DNA of 64,000 nucleotides from Cucumis sativus (Eukaryota > Streptophyta > Magnoliopsida > Cucurbitales > Cucurbitaceae): contig NC_026659.2 of NCBI RefSeq assembly GCF_000004075.3, positions 806,001 through 870,000 of the forward strand. The letters are read 5' to 3'. The position numbers and the translations under genes are program-made. Shown here one piece after another: positions 27,001-40,300 of the stretch (position 1 is the first letter of the stretch; each line of letters starts with the position of its first letter). Below the pieces are notes generated by a model. That model saw only the letters and a program-made list of their open reading frames with translations, did no database searches and was not told where the DNA came from.

Positions 27001-30000
27001 AGATAAGCAAACCAAACACGAGAGAGCTCTCACAATTCTTTTCGGATAAACCCCGCAAATTAAATGAAATAAAGTTCTGTTTTTTAAGCTGGGTTTTTGC
27101 CGGGTGACTTTTTCCAAATTTATCTTTTTACACATTTCATTGCTAATGGCTTCCAAAGCAATAACCACTGAAAACATTACATGCCAAAAAAACTCTTGCA
27201 ATTTGTATTTTATTTTTGAAAAGTATCCTATTCTATTTAGAGTAAAAATATATATCATTAATGTTCAAATCTTTTAATAACAATCTTATGAATTATTTTG
27301 CCTTTGCTAAATTGTTTTGCCTCCACCTTCGTCCACCTCATATCGCTTCACATATATCTGCCCTTCTCCAGCCATAGACGACCGCTTCACCTCTGCCCAT
27401 TCATTAGCATTGGCATTGACTCGTTGTTTCCCATCATCGTCTACACCTATCCCATCTTCTATACGTTTTCCTTTGTCTTTGGCCTTCTTAGCTTTAACCT
27501 TTCACCAAACAAAACCATATAAGTTTAGCCACACCACACCTCTCTTGTTTGCCCATCATTGCCAATGGTACATTCTTTGTTCTTTCCTTTATCACTAACA
27601 ACAAATTCATCTTCCCAAACTTGGATTTTGTTGCGAAACAGAGGATGAAATTTGGGCGAAATGGTGAAGGTGAAGAAAGACGGATTTGTACGTACGATCT
27701 GTTTGTGTGAAATGGAGTGATTGGAGATAATGAGAGAGATTAGTAATTATTGCTCTTCCATGTCTTCCATAAGGAGTGTTAGGATACGTGGATTGTTGAG
27801 TTTCAAATTGGTTGCCGTGTTTGTAGATCCCTGCTTCTGCCCGTCGGAGATGGTGATGGGTTTAGATTCTTCCGGTCACTGTCGGCTACTCTTTATATAA
27901 TGAAGTCTCTCTCTTTTCAATATTATGTTTAATATGAATTCCATCCATTCCAAATATATATATATATATTAAATAAAAATTTAGAGAGAAAAAAAAGAAA
28001 ATATAACCGTCAACCCATCATGTACCAATATACGGTATAAAATCATGTACCAATATCCAACTATTTTTTTCAAAGATTGAACCAAACAACACATTAAAAG
28101 AGTACAAGATTTGCATATAAAGATAATATCGTTTTATTTCGGTACATATGTTTAAGAAATAAAATTATTTAAATTCAGATACTCAAATCTTAAGCAAAAT
28201 CTACCAAAAAGTATTTGGGTAGTGTGGGCAACAATCTTTAAAAAAAAATCTTTAAATTTTATACCAAATCTAAATCAGTATGATCTAGCATCTTTTATAA
28301 TTTTTATTGTGAGCACGTGGATATGAACTTTTTTTTTTATTTTCGAAATTATAAATATTTTATTGATATGTTATATATTTAAAAAAAATAAGAAAAAATC
28401 GTTAAAAAATTTATTGCACAAAGTTGATAAGTTGTGATACAAAATATAGGAATTTATTAGACAGGTAAGTTTGAAATATAAACTAAAGTTTACTGATCAT
28501 GAACTTATTTATTATCGTTTCAAAATTTAATTTCAACCACTAAAACAACCAACTTTGAAACAAGAATGATAAAAAAATATAGGGTTTATTTTGATCTATC
28601 ATTCTAGGTGTTTTTTAGTAGATTAATTTTAATATAAACCTTAAAATAAATAATTTGACCAACAATGTCTATAATAATAAAGTTGGAAAATATGGGTGAA
28701 TCTACATCCACTTTTTTATTATTATTATCATAGTTATAGTTAATGTTGTTTCTTATGATGGAGACTTAGGCTATCATATAAAAAACTAAATTCGGAAAAT
28801 AAATATTTAAAAGGAAATTGATATAAAGTTTGATTTCAAATCCTTTTCAATCCATTCATATTTTCTTACCCTAAAAGAAGGAAAACAAATTACGTAATAA
28901 GTCCAAATATTTGTAATTTTTTTTTCTATGAAACAAAACTCAATAAAAAAATTTGTTTGAATGTAATAAAGTATTGGATGTTTCTCAAAATCAATAAATC
29001 AAGTTAGAAAGAGAGTGTATTGCATGAACATTTCTTCAAACAAAATGTGTGAGGTAACTAATAAAATGAACCAACAACTTTATCAATTTTTCTATTTTTG
29101 ATAGTGAATTTGTATTTATTTATATGCATTTATATTTATTAAAATCATAGTTGTATTTTTATTTCTTCTTGAATGTAATGGTTATTGTTTGTATAGTTGG
29201 TCATATGTAGGTATGTTGTATAAGTAGGAGATACATATTTAACACTATTATTACATATAGAGTACTCAAATTGAAGGGTTAGTTGAGAATCAAATCAATA
29301 AATGCATACAAGAAATAACATCATTTTTTTCCCTCTTTGTAAGAAAACAACTTAGGTGGCAAAAATTGGAAAACTTGATAACTTTTAAAGAGAATTTATC
29401 AACCCAACCAAACAATCTATTAGGATCATTAGCATGGAGGAGTAAATAAGAGGGTGTGAGAGTTTAATTGGTTTAGATTAGGTTAGCTACATTTATTAAT
29501 GACACAAATCACCTTTTCGGAAAGAATTCACTCACAAGTTTGGCATGTTTCATTTTTAGATGGGTGAAGATCATTTTTATATTGTTTGAACTTTCAAATG
29601 CGGGACAACTATTCTTCTAGTATTTTGTCAAAATCCAACACTGTTCTCCACTAAAAACTAGTTGAATAATGTCTAAGTTCTGTTTTGACTATTGAACTAA
29701 CGTAAAAAGTGACTTCTAATATAACCGTTAGAACTAGCACTTTGTGAAGCAAACTAGTCTCGAAAAATAGATCTAACTCCTTCACTCTTTTAACTCTTGA
29801 AAAATAGCACTTAATCCACCCAAACTAAGTAAAGTGTGCCCTTTAATGGCATTTAAGTAACCTTAATTACTTGTGAGCAAATTTAGATATCACAACCACA
29901 ACACACATGAGATGACAACAAATATGCATTTTCAATATTGTTATACGATAAAAGAAAATCAAATACCTCGATGACAAATGATGATATTAATAGAAAACAA

Positions 30001-31734
30001 AACGATGTATTCGAGTATTACACTATTTTGCTAAAACATATAAACCCTAAAAACTCCTTTGATGCTTTTGTTATCATCTTTCTCATTCCTATAATCTATA
30101 TAACTAAAATAACTACTTTTTAAAGTGATAAACAAAAGTCAAACAATTAACAAAATGAAGAACAAGAGAAAAGAACTGTTAGAAAAAATAGAAAAGTGTA
30201 TGATCATAAACTGAAGTACGAAAGGGAGAAAAAATAGAAAAAACATACATGTAAACAATGAGAACATTTTTTTTTCACTTTGTTTTTATAAGGGAATGGT
30301 ACTAATGTAACTTTAATTTATACATTAACATATATTTTTGTAATGAGATATTTATCATTTTTATTCGTATGTTAATAGTAAGAGTATTTTTTTTTAAGTC
30401 TAGAGTTGAATTATTACTTTTAAAACTTAATAAAACACTAATGATGATTTTGAAACAAAATTAATATTAAAAAAATTTATAAATTCTTTTTTGACATTGA
30501 AGAATATTTTTTTAAAGTTTTTAAAGTTCATGTGTACTATCTAACACTTAAAATATACTTTATAGTTAGCATGATGTTTCATACAAACGAACATAGAAAA
30601 TTTATGATATGAAGAGAAAATGACATATGATATAGATATATATGAACGTGAGTCTAATTTAAATATTTTTATTTTTAAGTAGTTAAGATTTTTCTTAATT
30701 ATATAGTTGAAGTATTTGAGTGGTAATTTAATATTTATCTTACAAACAAGGTATGGGTAAGGCAACCTTGAAAAATAAAAAGAAATCGAAAACAAAGTGT
30801 TAGGCATGTGTAGAAGAACATACTGCATCGAGACTCAAAATAAAATACTTTAATCAAAGTTATTAAGAAAAGTATAAAAATGTCTCTCTCCTTTTTTTTT
30901 ATAATCTTTATTCTTTTCATCCACTTATTTGCATGTGCTCTAAACTTTATGTGTATTCTTAAGCTTTAATCAAAACAATAATAAAAAAAATTCCAACTTT
31001 AATTTTCTTTCATACTATGCATCTATTAATACTTTCCAATTTTAATTAATTTTGTGTTTGATAAATATGTATTTTTTATTTTACTTTTTAAAAATAATTA
31101 AAAAATGTATATCTTTATGATTTTGAAAGTTAAAGAATCAAATAGATAAAAAAATATATATATTAAGAATCACATCTTAGTACTAAAAATAGTTTTGAGT
31201 TATTTTAAATTATAATATAGGTTTGAAAATGAAATTAAAAAAGAAAAAAGAAAAAGAAAAGGAAAAAGAAAAAGAAAAGAAAAGAAAAGAAAAGAAAAGA
31301 AAAAGAGGTTTTTATTTGTTGACATCTGCTGTTTGCTTCAGATACCGCTTGACAAGCTTGACGGCTACGGGTAGGTGGGGGCAGAACAGACCCAAGTCCA
31401 ATTTCTTTTTATGAATATACTATTTTTTCACATTCCCGTGACCCAGGCGATTCAAACATACACACCCATAATCGTATTTCTAATCACATTCTTCTACCAT
31501 TTCGATTCTGCCCATAACCTCTGAACACACCACACAACACCCCGAACCAAAATCCATTTTTCAATTCCCTATGTTTTGAAGGCAATCACTATCCTCTTTC
31601 TCTTTTGGAGATACTAATTTTCTTGCCTTCTTCTTTGATGGGTTCAATTGGATTCTTCTGTTTCATGCTTTTTATCTCAAGATAATAAATAGCCTGGAGG
31701 CGTTTTCTTGAGCTTGGGAAGCTTCTGGGCTCTA
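27001..31734. other. Intergenic region between RPL11 and the galactosyltransferase gene (divergent)
   Basis: 27001-27060 is the RPL11 leader. 27300-27900 is richer in GC than its surroundings and contains interrupted open frames on both strands, but no exon model works. 28000-31200 is extremely AT-rich with nothing visible. A polypurine tract of AAAAGA-type repeats runs from about 31226 to 31305. 31420-31734 is the likely promoter and leader of the galactosyltransferase gene. Confidence 0.55.
31226..31305 (+). repeat. Polypurine (GAAAA)n tract
   Basis: About 80 bases contain only A and G, in GAAAAA, GGAAAA and GAAAA steps, about 430 bp before the galactosyltransferase start codon. Such tracts can be polymorphic in length. 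Confidence 0.85.
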
Positions 31735-34700
31735 ATGGGTCTCGCCAGACCTCATAAGCCCACTAATGGCTTCTCTCCCAGATGGGTTTTTTTGTTTTGC
31801 ATTGCTAGTTTCTTCCTGGGTGTTTTTGTTGTCGACAGGTACTTTTTTCTTCTTCTTCTTCTTCTTTGAGATCTTGTACTGAATGGGATGTTTTTGTTCG
31901 TGTTGGGGTGTTGGCATTTTGAATGAGGATAGTGGGTTGTGTTCTTGAGCTGTTCTTTTGAGAAATTTTGGCTGATCGGATGCAGAATATGTAGAAGTGG
32001 AAGGGAAATTGTCTTTAGGCTGCATGGGTTTCTTTGATTTGTGAAGCCTTTTTTTTTTTTGTTCTTTCTTTTAGCATTTGGAACTTCCTGAAACTGGATC
32101 TTTTGGTGTTGGGTGTAGCAAATTTCTGGCTAATCGCAGAAGATTCCTGTTTCTGATTTCTTCTTTGGGCTGTAGATGTAGATTACTTTACATTCATATC
32201 GTTCTCTGGCATTTTTTTTGCTAGGCAGCAGAAAATTGTGAGAACTATTTCTTGTTTTGTCGCTGGCAAGAAAGTTTTATCTTTTAAACTTCCGTTTTTT
32301 GGTTAGATAGTGGTGCTCTCATGAGATCTATTGCACCAAAGCACAACATTTTGGATGGTTAGATTGTCAGTATCAAGTTCGAATTTTATTTACTGAGTCT
32401 GAAAACAGAGTACCAAAATTCTAAAGCTGGGATGGACATTGATGTGCCTTTGTGAATCCAAATTCCATTTAACGACTTTGGAATTGAGTATTCATGGCTC
32501 TTACTTATTTTGGTAACGGTTTTATGGAAGAAATTCTAAGTCAGTACTTCCGGAACTTTACAAGGATTATTTTCCTGCAAGCAGTGAAGCACGTAGATTT
32601 TTGAATCTGATAATGAGAAGTAATGAGTGAACATAGATAACTTTCATTTTTGCTTTACAAACTTAAAACTTCCAAATATGGGTTCACAGGGCAGATCTGC
32701 AATGTCGGTTCTTTTCTTTTCTTACTTTTGGGATGGTCTAAGACTCTTAGGTAATGCCTGTTTTCTTGATGTAATGAGTAAAGAGTAAGTGAGTTCCTTG
32801 TGCTCTGATAGTTACCTAGATTTCTTGTCAAAGAATGGAATTGTTCGTAGCAGCTGTTCCTTCTGAGCCTTGAATTTTTATCTATACTGAAATTATATTT
32901 ATAATATTGAACATATTGTTAATTATTGTTAAAAAGGTTCATATTTCCAATATCTTCTCCATGCTACGAAATTTTATCCACTTAGTTATGTAAGTTGGTA
33001 GATCGATTTATTATTGTTATTTTTAAATTTTTGTCTTACAGGTTTTGGGCCGTGCCTGATCCAGTTGAAACAGACGAGGAGGCATCTGTAGATAAAGTCC
33101 AATCAAAAACTTCTCACCCCATTGTTAATTGTGAGAAGAAGGCAAGTTAGAGTATATTGATGTTACAAATTTTCCATAACAGCAAGCAATATCTTGATGA
33201 CTGTGTTCATATCACAGGAAGCTTCCTTTCAGGCTGATATTCTTTCTCAAGTATCACAAACCCATGATGTTATCATGTAAGTTTCAGTCTCTTGGCTGTA
33301 TATGCACTATCCAAGAAATGTTGCTGTTTCCTTGTAATCATATCTCAAACGTAATGAGGCACAATAAATTGTTGATAAGGTCATATTATTATTCCTAAGT
33401 TTGAGGCATACTGCGACATGAGTTTTTCAGGACATTAGACAAAACAATCTCATCATTGGAGGTGCAGCTAGCTGCAGCTAGAGCTTCTAAAGCGGATAAC
33501 GATGAAGGATCTCCTATGGTTACAGAGCCTGGAGCCAAGATTTTGAAGGAGCGACCAAAGGTTTTCTTTGTTATGGGAATCATTACAGCCTTCAGCAGTA
33601 GAAAGCGAAGAGACTCCATTAGAGAAACATGGATGCCTCAAGGTTCAATCATAGCATAGTCACTCTGTTGCAACTGTTTCTGATATTGAATCATCAAACT
33701 TGTTCCTTACAACAAGTGTTATATTTAATTTAGGTGAAGAACTAAGGAAGCTGGAGGTGGAGAAGGGAATTATAATACGCTTTGTCATTGGACATAGGTA
33801 GAGTTTTCATGAACGCATGCATTGAGTTTAATGATGAAGCTTCTTTATTGCAAAATCTCATGCTTCATAATTTCATAGTTAATTTAGCATGCTATGGTTC
33901 TCAGTGCAACTCCTGGTGGGGTGTTGGATCGTGCAGTTGATGCAGAGGAGGTGCAACATAAGGATTTTCTAAAACTGGTAAGTAACTATTAATATTGTGA
34001 TTCAAATAGGGCGTAGGTGCATTTCACAAATGTGAGGAGAGGGAAGAGAGAGTTACTTACTGTTGGCAACTGGTAAGGCTCTTGTGGGTGTAGGGAGGTT
34101 GGCTTAATTAATCTGCATTTTGTTATGTACAGTCATTAACTGATATTAATAATAAAAATAAGCTATGGAATTACAATGTAATTGAGAGAAGGGGAGAGTC
34201 TAATTCTCTTGAATGCTTGCAAAGATTTGTACATTTTACCTCTTGTAATTCTAATTTTTGACTATTCTTGACTTCTATCAACTTTGATATAAGAGAAAAT
34301 CATTTCTAGCAATGCCAAAAGGGAAGCATAAGAACATGGAAGAGCTAATTGGTTCTGTTGAGGAGTTACTGGAAGCTGTATTGCATGAAATGAGGAAGGG
34401 ATTTATGAAAGGGAGTTCCATAAGATCCCAAGCGAAGAGAACATCGGGGTGCTCCTTGTAAATTCTTAAAAAAAATGAGAGCATTGTAGGAAGATGACCT
34501 CGAGGGTCTTCAGTTTACTACAGAAGTAGCTGAGTCATATTTTATCTCAAATCACGTTGACACACATCCACATGTGAAGGAAAATTTGAAGTCCATCAAA
34601 TGATATTTATGATAGGTTTTTCAGTCAAATGTAATTTTATCCCTCGAAACCCTTAAAGACAAGCTAACATCCCAATGTTGGTTGCAGGAGAATATGTGTG

Positions 34701-37308
34701 GATGGTTAAACTAGTATGAGCAGAGGGTGTTTCGTGTTTGTAACTGGGTCATGCTCTTACTCGTATTAAGAATAGCTGAGACTTCCTGAAGTATGCAGTT
34801 TTAACCTGGGGCATAGTACGATAGTGTTTTGTGGGGAACACTAGGCATGGCAACTATGTTGGCAACACTGAACAAGGGACATTCTTAAGAGTTTGGTTTT
34901 GCATCCATGCAAATTACGCAACTAAAGTGAAATACAACCAACTTGAGCAATTTGGCATTGTATTTATACACATGCAGGACTTCACCTATGTGAATTTGGA
35001 CCATACAAATGTTTTTAGGGTACCCTCAGATGCAGATACAGAAAGACGAGGTCTAGCAATTGTTTGAGATGTTAGTAACAGACATCATTGGACCAAGTCA
35101 CACATTCCTTTCTCTAGTCTAGTATTTATAGCCAATGAAAGTATCGTAGTTTTTCATTGTGAGCATAGAACAAATTGTTGATTCCTCCTCCTGTTATCAA
35201 TCTGAAGTTTGATCTTTTGTCAAGCAATCTGCAGCTTCAGGGGAAGGTTTTCTATATTCGTTTTTTCATATTTAATGGTATGGTAGTTCAAGGGTTTTTT
35301 TTTGTTTTTGAGCTATGGAGCTTTGTAGAAGATAATCTCCTCAATTCCCGATATTTGTTATAGACGAGATATATAATTATGCACAATCCTTGAGTTATAT
35401 GGAGATTGGGCCAAGGGTGTATCTCACCAGACTTGTGAGGGCCACTACAAGATTTTTTGTAACACCATTCAATTATCCATAAACTATTCGGCAATAATAA
35501 ATAAACTCTTCAGGAATCTAGTAATACCTAACTTCTGCAATTTCTTTCTGGAGACTTGTACAATGCTTGATAAAGCCACGAACCATTCATTCTGTTTTTA
35601 AGACATCTATTCCTATCAGCATTACCTCCATAGTTGAGGAAAGCTCCCTTTCCCAGCTTGTGGGTGGGGGGTGGGGGATTTGAGGGGAAGTGCACTCTTG
35701 GAGCTTGAATTTCTAATTATCTTAATATCGTTGTCAAATTTTCTCCAACTCCTCTCAACCAGAGCTTTCAAAAGATGGTAACCACCACATGTTAACTATA
35801 ATGTGCCAGCTGGTCTTGTACTTGATCTAACACTAATACATAACTAATTGTTGTTTCAAGGCGTTGCTATATTCAAAACTAAAGTAGTTAATATGTACTT
35901 TCTTTTCTTCCATCAACATAAATTAGCATAGTAAACTCCCATGCATCTTAACGTATCAATTTACTTTGGTTTATGCACATTGTGCACTTACTATTCGAAA
36001 TAACACACTTGTCGTTAAATGTACCTCTAAACTTTGATTGTTTTCTTACAGAACCACATAGAAGGATATCATGAATTATCCTCAAAAACCCAAATATACT
36101 TCTCAACAGCAGTTGCTAAGTGGGATGCAGATTTCTTTATCAAAGTAGATGACGATGTTCACATAAATCTTGGTTAGCATTCTTACATTCTTGGATTATT
36201 GACTCTATACTTTTGAGAGGGCATGTTTGTGTTTATGTTGGAGGTAGAATGTTGAGATTGTCCTCCATAACTAAACTGATTGGAAATTCACAGGTATGGT
36301 AGGCTCTACTTTGGCCCGTCATAGATCAAAACCACGCGTTTATATTGGTTGCATGAAGTCGGGCCCAGTTCTTGCTCAAAAGTAAGCAAATTAAGTACTT
36401 TATACTTGAGAATGTTAGTTTGCAGGAATGTTACATCAAATATGAAACACCATAAATTCTTTGCAGAGGGGTAAAGTACCATGAACCTGAATACTGGAAA
36501 TTTGGTGAGGAAGGCAACAAGTATTTTAGACATGCAACTGGGCAAATTTATGCCATCTCCAAAGATTTGGCCACCTACATTTCAGTTAATAGGCAAGTCC
36601 TTTCAGAGACTCGGCCCTGTTTATTAACCTAAATTAGGCTTGTTTTCTCATAATTTGTTTACTTTAGTCTTCATATTTCCTATGTAAACATTTTGACAAA
36701 ACAAAGAAACCAAGAGGTGAAAGTAGTGCTTACAAGTTTATTATTCACAAACCAAAAAGTTATCAAACGTAACCTTAACAATAATGTGGCTGACTTACAA
36801 GAAGATTTTTCTTTTACTATAGGCCTATACTACATAAATTTGCAAATGAAGATGTTTCCCTGGGTTCATGGTTCATTGGACTAGACGTGGAACACATTGA
36901 TGATAGGAGCCTTTGCTGTGGCACTCCACTTGGTAAGATAACAACTATTCCCTTCCTCTTACTTGGTTTTGTTTCAAAGTTCTACCTCATCTTGTCAAAA
37001 TATGTTTTGCCAATCCAAAAATCTAACCCCATGGAAGAGTTATCTTGATTCAATTTCTGATAATACTACATTTCATTTCATCAAAACTAACTAAATGCAA
37101 AAACATTTTGTCGAATTGTTTTGATGAAATTGATTTGGTTAAAACTGTGGATGTTGTAGATTGTGAGTGGAAGGCTCAAGCTGGGAATCCATGCGCAGCA
37201 TCATTTGATTGGAGTTGTAGTGGGATTTGCAAATCAGTAGAGAGAATGGAGGAAGTTCATCAGAGGTGTGGGGAAGGTGATGAGGCTATTTGGCATACTA
37301 GTTTTTAG
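31735..37308 (+). CDS. Probable beta-1,3-galactosyltransferase (GT31, DUF4094 subgroup)
   Basis: A Golgi type II membrane enzyme predicted to transfer galactose from UDP-galactose to glycoproteins or arabinogalactan proteins. The eleven exons are 31735-31838, 33042-33141, 33218-33276, 33431-33642, 33734-33797, 33905-33977, 36052-36172, 36294-36381, 36467-36592, 36823-36932 and 37160-37308, giving 401 aa, the family length. Residues about 16-33 ([17 protein letters not shown]) form the single membrane anchor. A DUF4094 stem follows, with [10 protein letters not shown] at residues 89-98. The GT31 domain has [10 protein letters not shown] (148-157), the metal-binding D-D-D at 237-239 in K-V-D-D-D-V-H, and E-D-V-S-L-G-S-W (324-331). 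The tail is Cys-rich (D-W-S-C-S-G-I-C). Introns 2 and 9 use GC donors. Intron 6 is 2.07 kb; the rest are short except intron 1 (1.2 kb). The acceptor substrate cannot be read from sequence. Confidence 0.93.
33978..36051 (+). other. Long intron 6 of the galactosyltransferase gene
   Basis: A 2.07 kb intron without a recognisable gene. 34260-34480 has a coding-like composition (plus strand [14 protein letters not shown]) and could be old transposon sequence, but I cannot name it. A G-run (GTGGGGGGTGGGGG) lies at about 35663-35676. Confidence 0.4.
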
Positions 37309-40300
37309 AAAAAAAGCCTTTGCATTTGATATATTTATTTTTGTCACTGTATATTTGTAGATTATCTGTTCGTATTATCAAGTCATCAACCCACACTAAT
37401 GTTCACAAACCAACCCCATCTGCCCAATTTTTTGCTTATTATTCATTATTACAAGGCAGTGGCTGTTGATTAATTTAATTAATGGGTTTCATCTGTTTTG
37501 GAAATAGAGGACTTCCTGTTCTTCTTCTTCTTCTTCTTTAATTTTAGTTGAAGTTTGGTATTGAGATCAAAGCTTAATTGTGATAATGATTTGAGTTTGG
37601 GTAATGTTTAAAATGTTGAGGGTGGGAAAGCCACAAAAAGGGTAGAAGGTGGAAGATGAAAGGAAAGTGTAGATTAAATCTTTGACCAAAATTTGTGGGA
37701 TTGGATTGATGTGTATGCCCCTTTGAAAGTGAGAGACATTTATGGCATGTGGTGTCTCTGTTCATTTATTTCTCTCTTATCCCACATTGTTTAAAATTGA
37801 AAGTTATGGAAGTTTTCTCTGTTTCAACTAATTAAGAGTGTTAGACTTTAACCCAACCACTTAAAATAGCTTGAAAATTTGAATTCATGAAATAAGTTGG
37901 GTTCGAGAGACAGATTACAAAAATCAATCCATTATAGTTATGCAAACTCTCTGCAATCACTTAATTAATGATCAATCTTTTTCTTAAATTAATCACTTGA
38001 AAAGATATTATCGACCACGCGAAATGTAGTACCATATAGGCCCCAAACAAAGAGGCATGCAATACAATGGGTAAGTGAAACAATGTGATTGTGGACCATT
38101 AGTTTTGGTAAAAAGACAGAGAAAAAACGTTTAGAAAGCTCACAAATAGTGGACGGTAGTACATTTCTCTTTGATGGGCTGTGGCATTTTCTTGTTTTGG
38201 TCTTTTTGAGTTCATTATTTTGACAAATGAATGTAAACAATTATTTTGTTTTGTTTTATTTGAAGTGGTTTCATAACCACACTTTCAAAAAGTTCTTCGA
38301 GTGGTTTCATTACTTATATGAAATTCAGATTTTGGTTGTTATCTTTATCAATATTGGAAATATGTTACAATGAGAATTATATTTTTCACTTTCTTTAATC
38401 TTCTTTACTTGCTTGGTTGTAATGGAAGTAAGCCTGAAATGGTTATTACAAAATTATTGAAATTGTTTGCTTTGATTTGAAATGAAAACGTCACTAAGTA
38501 TTAAGATTAAGAGTGTTTTTTGTATTGGAAGAATGAGAGTTAATTAGAATTTTATTACGATAACAATAAAATTGTTGAATTAATGAATATAATCTTCAAT
38601 TCTTCTCTACCTAATTTGGCCAAATTTTACTTACCTATTTGATTCTTCTTTTTAGTTTTATGACAAATTCTTTGTAGCGTTCTCTTACCAAATTAATATG
38701 TATTTTAACTATAAGAAGTATTTAATTACAACTCATTAAATTTTAGATTTTGTGTCTAATCTTGTGTTTAAACCTTCATAATTTCACACTTAAAAAAAAG
38801 GTTATTATGCACAAAATTTCATTGAATAGCAATTTGATAATTTTCATCTGTCCATGGATGATGGGACCTTTTTGCTAAAGTTGTGAGTTCCTTTTTCTAT
38901 ATATACATCTCTTATTGCTAGTTTTGAACAGGGATGTTAGTCCAACCGGAAATAATCCAACAACTCGAACTATCTAACTCATATTATATGAGTTGAGTTT
39001 GGTTGAATTGAAAATTTTGGTTTTTTTTAGGATGGGTTGGAGGTTGAAAAATTCCGTTCAACCCAATTCTAATCTGAATTAATAATATATTATACATTTT
39101 ATTATTTATTTAATAAAAGTAAAGTTACAAGTATTTTGTTGAACAATCGTGTAGCATATGGACAATTAATTGACCATGTAAGAAGTAAACGATAGTTTGA
39201 AGATAGAAAGCTAAACCATCACATAAAAGGGTAAACTATCGTTTGGTTTTCGAAACGATAGTTGGATTGGAAATTAAAAAAAAAAATACAATCCGACAAT
39301 CCAACTCGTAAAATATGGGTTACAGTCCGTTTAAATCCCTAATTTTCAATTGAAAAAGAAATATTCCTAATAATGTATTGAACATTAAAAACTTCGAAAA
39401 CAAAAACAATTTTTTTAAAAACGGTTTTTTTTCTTCAAAATTTGACTTGATTTTTTAAACCAACGGTAAAATATAGTCTTATAGATAACACAAAGGAAGA
39501 AAGTTAGAGATAAAAGTAGTGTTTATAGACTTAATTTTTTAAAAGCAAACTACATCGTAACCAGAACCTAAATTTGTATTGAAATATTTGAATTTGAATA
39601 ACATATAGTTTCGTGTAAATTATTCTTTCCCGGTAGCCACAATATATATACAGTGTGAAGGAAAAAGGTAGGAAAGTGACCAAAGTTCACAACTTTGAAT
39701 TTAAGATGAGAAGATTGTCGTTGAAACCTCAAACAATTTGAGGAAGATTTAAAAAACAAAATCAAAGTTTATTTATTTATCTTTTTTAACTAATTAATCT
39801 ATGTTTAAGTTTACAAATTGCAAGATTTTTAATTAATTGTATAATTAAAGACAACATCTGCATAGGCATGATTTATTTTAATATAGAATTTGCAAGAGAC
39901 AATTGACCCACAGCTATACATATCTTCATTAATATATATAAACTAAGGTATGCTTTTCCAAATATACATAAATTATTGTAACAAGATAATACACAACTAA
40001 TTTTCAATTAAGGTAAAGTATTAACAATTCATTCCAAGATAGAACATTTGAATTATTTATAAGAAAGCATCTAAGTTAGAATTCCATTTTCTAATTGATA
40101 AAGCTTTTCAAAGCTATTTTGGCAATATCTTTTTACCTCTCAAATTATTATTTCTTAAAACTCTTATAACATTTTGGATGTAAAGTACACATGTGTTTCT
40201 CATGCTAAAAAGGAATGAAAAGGGTTTAAGAGTTATTGGTTGTAGTAATCATGTTGGTGTTCAAAAGATTAATATTGATGAAGACTAAGTCTAATTAGTA

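Noticed and set aside
26551..27258. 235-codon minus-strand open frame
   Set aside because: It is RPL11 exon 1 read in frame from upstream non-coding sequence and into intron 1. The real start is the ATG at 27000, and the L11 domain is in later exons.
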